Notes under the pieces: generated by a model | What the model was told of the DNA's origin: nothing | Databases searched by the model: none | What the model saw: only the letters and a program-made list of their open reading frames with translations | Shown here: positions 59,602 to 64,000 of the stretch, piece by piece | Layout of the letters: each line of letters begins with the position of its first letter | Numbering within the stretch: the stretch's first letter is position 1 | Assembly: GCF_040567655.1 (NCBI RefSeq) | Contig: NZ_JBEXAC010000001.1 | Coordinates: 1,922,001 to 1,986,000 of the forward strand | DNA length: 64,000 bases | Source: Chitinophaga sp. H8 | GTDB lineage: Bacteria > Bacteroidota > Bacteroidia > Chitinophagales > Chitinophagaceae | Direction of reading: 5' to 3' | Translations under genes and position numbers: made by a program

Positions 59602-62600
59602 ATGCTGGATAAGATCATTCACTTTTCCATAAAGAACAAGTTAATCATAGGCATTTTCACGTTGGCGCTGGTCGTGTGGGGTGTATTCTCGCTCACCCGC
59701 CTGCCTGTGGATGCAGTACCTGATATAACGAATAACCAGGTACAGGTAATTACGCTGTCGCCCTCCCTGGCAGCGCAGGAAGTAGAACGGCTGATCACTT
59801 TTCCGGTAGAACAAACAATGGCAGTGATACCTGAATTGCAGGAAATACGCTCTATTTCCCGGTTTGGATTATCAGTAGTTACCATCGTCTTTCATGATGA
59901 CATAGATATATACTGGGCACGTCAGCAGGTAAATGAAAAGCTGGGAGAAGCAAAAAGCAGCATTCCTCCCGGTATTGGTATGCCGGAGATGTCACCTATC
60001 TCCAGCGGGCTGGGAGAAATTTATCAATACGTGGTACATCCGCAGAAAGGGTTCGAAAAGAAATACGACGCACGTGAGTTAAGGACTATTCAGGACTGGT
60101 ATATACGGCGGCAACTCTTAGGTACGCCGGGCATTGCAGAGGTAAACAGCTTTGGTGGCTTGCTGAAACAATATGTGGTGGCATTGAATCCGGATAAATT
60201 ACGTAGTTATAACTTTAGCATTACTGATGTATTTACGGCATTACAGCGCAATAACCAGAATACCGGTGGTGCCTATATTGATAAAAAGCCTAATGCCTAT
60301 TTTATCCGGAGTGAAGGATTGATTGGTGATCTCCGGGATATTGAGAACATCGTAGTCAAGAGCACTCCCCAGGGGATTCCTGTGCTGGTACGGGATGTGG
60401 CTACCGTGCAGATCGGAGAAGCCCCCCGTTATGGCGCCCTTACCCGTAACGCGGATGGTGAGGCAGTAGGTGGGATTGTAATGATGCTCAAAGGTAAAAA
60501 TGCCAATGAGGTAGTGGCAAATGTGAAAGCACGTATAGCAGAAATTCAGAAAACGCTGCCGGAAGGTGTTGTAATAGAGCCCTTTCTTGATAGAAGTGAA
60601 TTTGTAGGGCGGGCAATTGGTACCGTAGAAAAGAACCTGATAGAAGGCGCATTGATCGTAATATTTGTGCTGGTACTGTTTTTGGGCAACTGGCGTGCAG
60701 GGCTGATTGTTGCTTCGGTGATCCCCTTATCCATGCTGTTTGCCATTGCCATGATGCGGCTCTTTGGCGTGTCGGGCAACCTGATGAGCCTGGGAGCAAT
60801 TGACTTTGGGCTAATTGTGGATGGTGCAGTGATCATTGTGGAAGCCACTTTACATCACCTGGTATATAAAAGAGGTAAGCCGGGTATGGCGCGCCTGTCG
60901 CAGGAGGAAATGGATGCAGAAGTGTATGATTCCGCCAGCAAGATAAGGAGCACTGCTGCCTTCGGAGAGATCATTATATTGATCGTTTATCTGCCCATTC
61001 TGGCCCTTGTAGGGATCGAAGGGAAGATGTTCAAGCCCATGGCTCAAACGGTATCCTTTGCCATCCTGGGGGCATTTATTCTTTCGCTTACCTATGTACC
61101 AATGATATCTGCCTTGTTTCTGGACAAAAACATCCGGAATAAAACCACTTTCTCAGATAGGATGATGGCATTCTTTCAGCGGTTGTACGACCCGTTGATA
61201 CAGGGAGCATTGAGAATAAAAGGCTGGATAATAGGAATAGCCGTAGTGCTATTTGTAATAGCACTATTGGTGTTTAACCGGTTGGGAGGAGAGTTTATTC
61301 CTACGCTGGATGAAGGGGATTTTGCAGTAGAAACCCGATTGCTGACAGGAAGCTCTTTGTCGGAAACAATTGATAAGATCACGCTGGCATCAGATATATT
61401 GATCAAAAATTTCCCGGAAGTAAAAGAGGTAATTGGTAAGATCGGGTCGGCTGAGATACCCACAGATCCTATGCCGATGGAAGCCTGCGATCTGACAATC
61501 CTGTTAAAGCCGAAAAAAGAATGGACCAGTGCCGGGAATCGCGAAGAGCTGGCCAATAAGATGCAGGAAGCGCTGGAGGCTATACCGGGTGTTAATTTCG
61601 GTTTTTCCCAACCTATACAGTTAAGGTTTAATGAACTGATCTCTGGTGTAAGGCAGGATGTCGGGATTAAGATATTTGGAGAGGATCTGGGCACACTGGC
61701 CTCATTGGCAGAAAAGATAGGAGGTATTGTAAGCAGCACGAATGGTGCAAAAGACCTGTATGTGGAGCAGATAGGGGGGCTTTCGCAAATTGTGGTATCA
61801 GTAGATCGTGCCAGGATTGCAGAATACGGGTTGGATGTAGAAACGATCAATCAGGCGATCAATACAGCATTTGCCGGACAGAGTGCAGGACTGGTATATG
61901 AAGGGGAAAAGCGTTTTGACCTGGTGGTCCGGCTGGGACATGAAAGCCGGCAGGCCATTGAGGACGTACAACACCTGTTTATTACTGCCCCTAATGGTAA
62001 CCAGGTGCCCCTACAACAGCTGGCCAAAGTGGAGATGGCTATCGGGCCAAATCAGATTCAACGGGAAGACGCGAAACGGAGAATTATCGTAGGCTTCAAC
62101 GTGCGGGGAAGAGATATTGCCAGTGTAGTACAAGATATAGAAAAGAAAATCGGACAGCAGGTAAAAATGCCGGAAGGTTATTTTATCCGTTATGGAGGAC
62201 AGTTTGAGAATCTGAAAGAGGCCAATGCCCGCTTGTCTGTCGCTGTGCCGGCCGCTTTACTGTTAATATTTGCCTTATTGTATTTCACCTTCCATTCTGT
62301 AAAACAATCCCTGCTCATCTTTACCGCCATTCCTATGGCTGCCATTGGTGGTGTATTTGCTTTACTGCTAAGGGGGATGCCTTTCAGTATCTCCGCAGGC
62401 GTAGGTTTTATTGCCTTGTTTGGTGTGGCAGTATTAAACGGCATTGTATTGATCGGGGAGTTTAACCGTTTAAAACAGGATGGTATTAGCAGTTTGAGGG
62501 ACATTGTATTAAAAGGAACGGCTACACGTTTGAGGCCGGTGCTGATGACAGCCTGCGTAGCTTCCCTGGGTTTCCTGCCAATGGCGCTGGCTACCAGTGC

Positions 62601-62775
62601 GGGAGCGGAAGTGCAACGGCCACTGGCTACTGTAGTGATTGGCGGTTTGATCACCTCCACCTTGCTTACTTTGCTGGTGTTGCCCTGTCTGTATATTTAT
62701 TTTGAAAAGTTTGCAAACAGGAAAGGAGGAACAGACGTTTTGCAGACAAATGATCACCCCAAACAGGATCTTTAA
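59602..62775 (+). CDS. CzcA/CusA-family heavy-metal efflux RND transporter
   Basis: 1057 residues from the ATG at 59602 (MLDKIIHFSIKNKLIIG). Twelve-helix RND topology. CzcA/CusA signatures: LPVDAVPDITNNQVQVIT near the N-terminus, IDFGLIVDGAVIIVEA in helix 4 and the second-half FSISAGVGFIALFGVAVLNG. The pump exports divalent or monovalent heavy-metal cations from the periplasm using the proton gradient. Upstream sits the Cys-rich protein, downstream a TolC-type channel; the periplasmic adaptor (CusB/CzcB) is probably beyond the right edge. The exact metal cannot be told. Confidence 0.95.
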   Translation: MLDKIIHFSIKNKLIIGIFTLALVVWGVFSLTRLPVDAVPDITNNQVQVITLSPSLAAQEVERLITFPVEQTMAVIPELQEIRSISRFGLSVVTIVFHDDIDIYWARQQVNEKLGEAKSSIPPGIGMPEMSPISSGLGEIYQYVVHPQKGFEKKYDARELRTIQDWYIRRQLLGTPGIAEVNSFGGLLKQYVVALNPDKLRSYNFSITDVFTALQRNNQNTGGAYIDKKPNAYFIRSEGLIGDLRDIENIVVKSTPQGIPVLVRDVATVQIGEAPRYGALTRNADGEAVGGIVMMLKGKNANEVVANVKARIAEIQKTLPEGVVIEPFLDRSEFVGRAIGTVEKNLIEGALIVIFVLVLFLGNWRAGLIVASVIPLSMLFAIAMMRLFGVSGNLMSLGAIDFGLIVDGAVIIVEATLHHLVYKRGKPGMARLSQEEMDAEVYDSASKIRSTAAFGEIIILIVYLPILALVGIEGKMFKPMAQTVSFAILGAFILSLTYVPMISALFLDKNIRNKTTFSDRMMAFFQRLYDPLIQGALRIKGWIIGIAVVLFVIALLVFNRLGGEFIPTLDEGDFAVETRLLTGSSLSETIDKITLASDILIKNFPEVKEVIGKIGSAEIPTDPMPMEACDLTILLKPKKEWTSAGNREELANKMQEALEAIPGVNFGFSQPIQLRFNELISGVRQDVGIKIFGEDLGTLASLAEKIGGIVSSTNGAKDLYVEQIGGLSQIVVSVDRARIAEYGLDVETINQAINTAFAGQSAGLVYEGEKRFDLVVRLGHESRQAIEDVQHLFITAPNGNQVPLQQLAKVEMAIGPNQIQREDAKRRIIVGFNVRGRDIASVVQDIEKKIGQQVKMPEGYFIRYGGQFENLKEANARLSVAVPAALLLIFALLYFTFHSVKQSLLIFTAIPMAAIGGVFALLLRGMPFSISAGVGFIALFGVAVLNGIVLIGEFNRLKQDGISSLRDIVLKGTATRLRPVLMTACVASLGFLPMALATSAGAEVQRPLATVVIGGLITSTLLTLLVLPCLYIYFEKFANRKGGTDVLQTNDHPKQDL

Positions 62776-62780
62776 AATAT

Positions 62781-64000
62781 ATGCTTATGTATATCAGGAT
62801 ATTATTGCTCTTATTGCCTTTTGGTGCAATGGCCCAGTCGCTTCCATTAACAATGGATAAGGCGGTGGAAATGGCGTTACAGCAAAATAAGGGCTTGCAA
62901 TCTGCCGCAACGCAGGTGGAGTATTACCGGTACCTGACCAAAACAGCTGGTGAGGTAGCTAAAACGGATGTGTCATTACAATATGGTCAGTATAACAGTT
63001 ATGTGAAGAACGATAACCATTTTGCTATCAGCCAGGCGCTTCCTTTTCCCACTGTATTTGGGGCCCGTAAGCAGTTGAGTAAGGCACAGGAAGAAAAAGC
63101 AGTTTGGTTCAAAGCTAATACACAGAATGAACTGGTATACCAGGTGAAACAGGTGTATATGCAATTGCTGCATCAGAAAGAACAAAAGCGGCTGCTACTG
63201 CATCAGGACAGCCTCTTTACTACATTTGCACGGAGCGCAGAGCTGCGGTACCGTACTGGTGAAAGCCGCATGTTGGAAAAAGTAGCTGCAGAAGGCCGGT
63301 TGAATGAAGTGAAGAATCAGTTGAAGCAGCAGGAAGCAGATGCTGCTATTTTTACAGCCCGCCTGCAGGCGCTGCTGATGACAAATGATATCCCGGAGCT
63401 TACTGAATCCGGTATTCCCGAACAAAATATCACCATTACTGCAGATACAGGAGTGATAAAAAATAATCCTTATCTGGAATACTTACGACAGGATGTTTCC
63501 ATTGCAGAAAAACAGAAGCAACTCCTGAACGCCAGTATTATGCCAGACATTACATTGGGGTATTTTAACCTTTCGCTGATAGGTACTCCTGTAGATGCCG
63601 CCGGTGTAAAAATGGCTACTGGCAGCAACCGTTTTCAGGGCTTTCAGGTAGGAGTGGCATTGCCTTTATGGTTAGGCCCAATGAAAGCCAGGGTGCGGGC
63701 AGAAGAAAAGCAACGCCAGGCAGCCAGCCTGAACTATGATAACGGCAGGACATTGCTGAAGGGGGAATATCAGCAGGCAATTGAGCAGTATATTAAACAA
63801 CAGCATAACCTGTCTTATTATAAAGGCACCGCCTTACCCAATGCGGAATTAATCCTTACGCAGTCGCAATTGGCTTATAGTAAAGGGGAGATAAGTTATG
63901 CGGAGCATTTTATTAATATGGAGCAGGTACTGAATATCCGGCAGGGTTATTTGCAGACATTGTTGGATGCAAAGCTGGCTGCTTTATACATTGACTTTTT
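62781..64000 (+). CDS. TolC-family outer-membrane efflux channel, N-terminal part (runs off the right edge)
   Basis: Open from the ATG at 62781 (MLMYIRILLLLLPFGAMAQ, a signal peptide) to the last base, about 406 residues. Helical hairpins typical of TolC/CzcC: LTMDKAVEMALQQNKGLQSA, FAISQALPFPTVFGARKQLS, KNNPYLEYLRQDVSIAEKQK, FQGFQVGVALPLWLGPMKA. It forms the outer-membrane conduit of the CzcCBA/CusCBA-type complex. Begins 5 bp after the pump stop, thus the same operon. The C-terminus and the adaptor gene are not visible. Confidence 0.92.
   Translation, partial: MLMYIRILLLLLPFGAMAQSLPLTMDKAVEMALQQNKGLQSAATQVEYYRYLTKTAGEVAKTDVSLQYGQYNSYVKNDNHFAISQALPFPTVFGARKQLSKAQEEKAVWFKANTQNELVYQVKQVYMQLLHQKEQKRLLLHQDSLFTTFARSAELRYRTGESRMLEKVAAEGRLNEVKNQLKQQEADAAIFTARLQALLMTNDIPELTESGIPEQNITITADTGVIKNNPYLEYLRQDVSIAEKQKQLLNASIMPDITLGYFNLSLIGTPVDAAGVKMATGSNRFQGFQVGVALPLWLGPMKARVRAEEKQRQAASLNYDNGRTLLKGEYQQAIEQYIKQQHNLSYYKGTALPNAELILTQSQLAYSKGEISYAEHFINMEQVLNIRQGYLQTLLDAKLAALYIDF

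Overview
The window is a chromosomal segment of a member of the Bacteroidota, most likely a Chitinophagaceae species close to Chitinophaga. Several things point there: two ECF-sigma / FecR / SusC(-SusD) modules, DUF4252, DUF2911, DUF1599, DUF721 and DUF486 proteins, a BT_3928-type DoxX protein, weak Shine-Dalgarno signals, and TAnnTTTG-type -7 promoter elements. I saw no rRNA, tRNA, CRISPR array, prophage or complete insertion sequence.

Layout. 1-2223 (minus) is an ECF sigma, FecR and the start of a SusC receptor that runs off the left edge. 2545-8220 (plus) holds a small secreted protein, a DUF486 membrane protein, a large secreted PIG-L deacetylase, two tiny membrane proteins and a sodium:solute symporter. 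8302-15899 is accessory: a 757-residue protein of unknown function, DUF2911, a NarL-type two-component cassette (small CPTYC-tailed protein, multi-TM protein, histidine kinase, response regulator), and a divergent 297-residue unknown. 16028-23865 is mostly housekeeping: xerD, pyc, ndk, a DHH phosphoesterase and an FKBP lipoprotein. 24032-31180 is a complete ECF sigma / FecR / SusC / SusD uptake module. 31311-34343 holds a DCC protein, a diadenylate cyclase with a doubled membrane module, folP and DUF1599. 34425-39011 holds DoxX, an orphan DppB-type permease, and an ECF sigma with its putative membrane anti-sigma and two DUF4252 proteins. 39178-52977 is core again: recF, DUF721, pdhA, a TPR protein, ribH, a LutA-like protein, EVE, VOC, PAP2, a sirtuin, a saccharopine-dehydrogenase-like protein, gyrA and a second TPR protein. 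53118-59024 is a signalling block: a second copy of the CPxYC / multi-TM / kinase cassette, a hybrid kinase between two tiny Lys/Ala-rich secreted proteins, and a LytTR regulator. 59151-64000 is a heavy-metal efflux locus: Cys-rich secreted protein, CzcA/CusA pump and the start of a TolC-type channel.

The most interesting signal is the twice-occurring three-gene cassette (12710-14575 and 53118-54959). Gene order is identical, both have the same 4-bp ATGA overlap between membrane protein and kinase, and both kinases lack a sensory domain with the catalytic His at residue 70. Both begin with a small soluble protein ending in CPxYC. An RCGTA-N4-TACGY inverted repeat lies upstream of each. It looks like an uncharacterised signalling system in which the membrane protein, perhaps with the CPxYC protein, supplies the input. 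Other notable points are the tandemly duplicated transmembrane module of CdaA, an 11-bp tandem repeat and a REP/MITE-like palindromic element after recF, and an 18-bp repeat on both sides of pyc.
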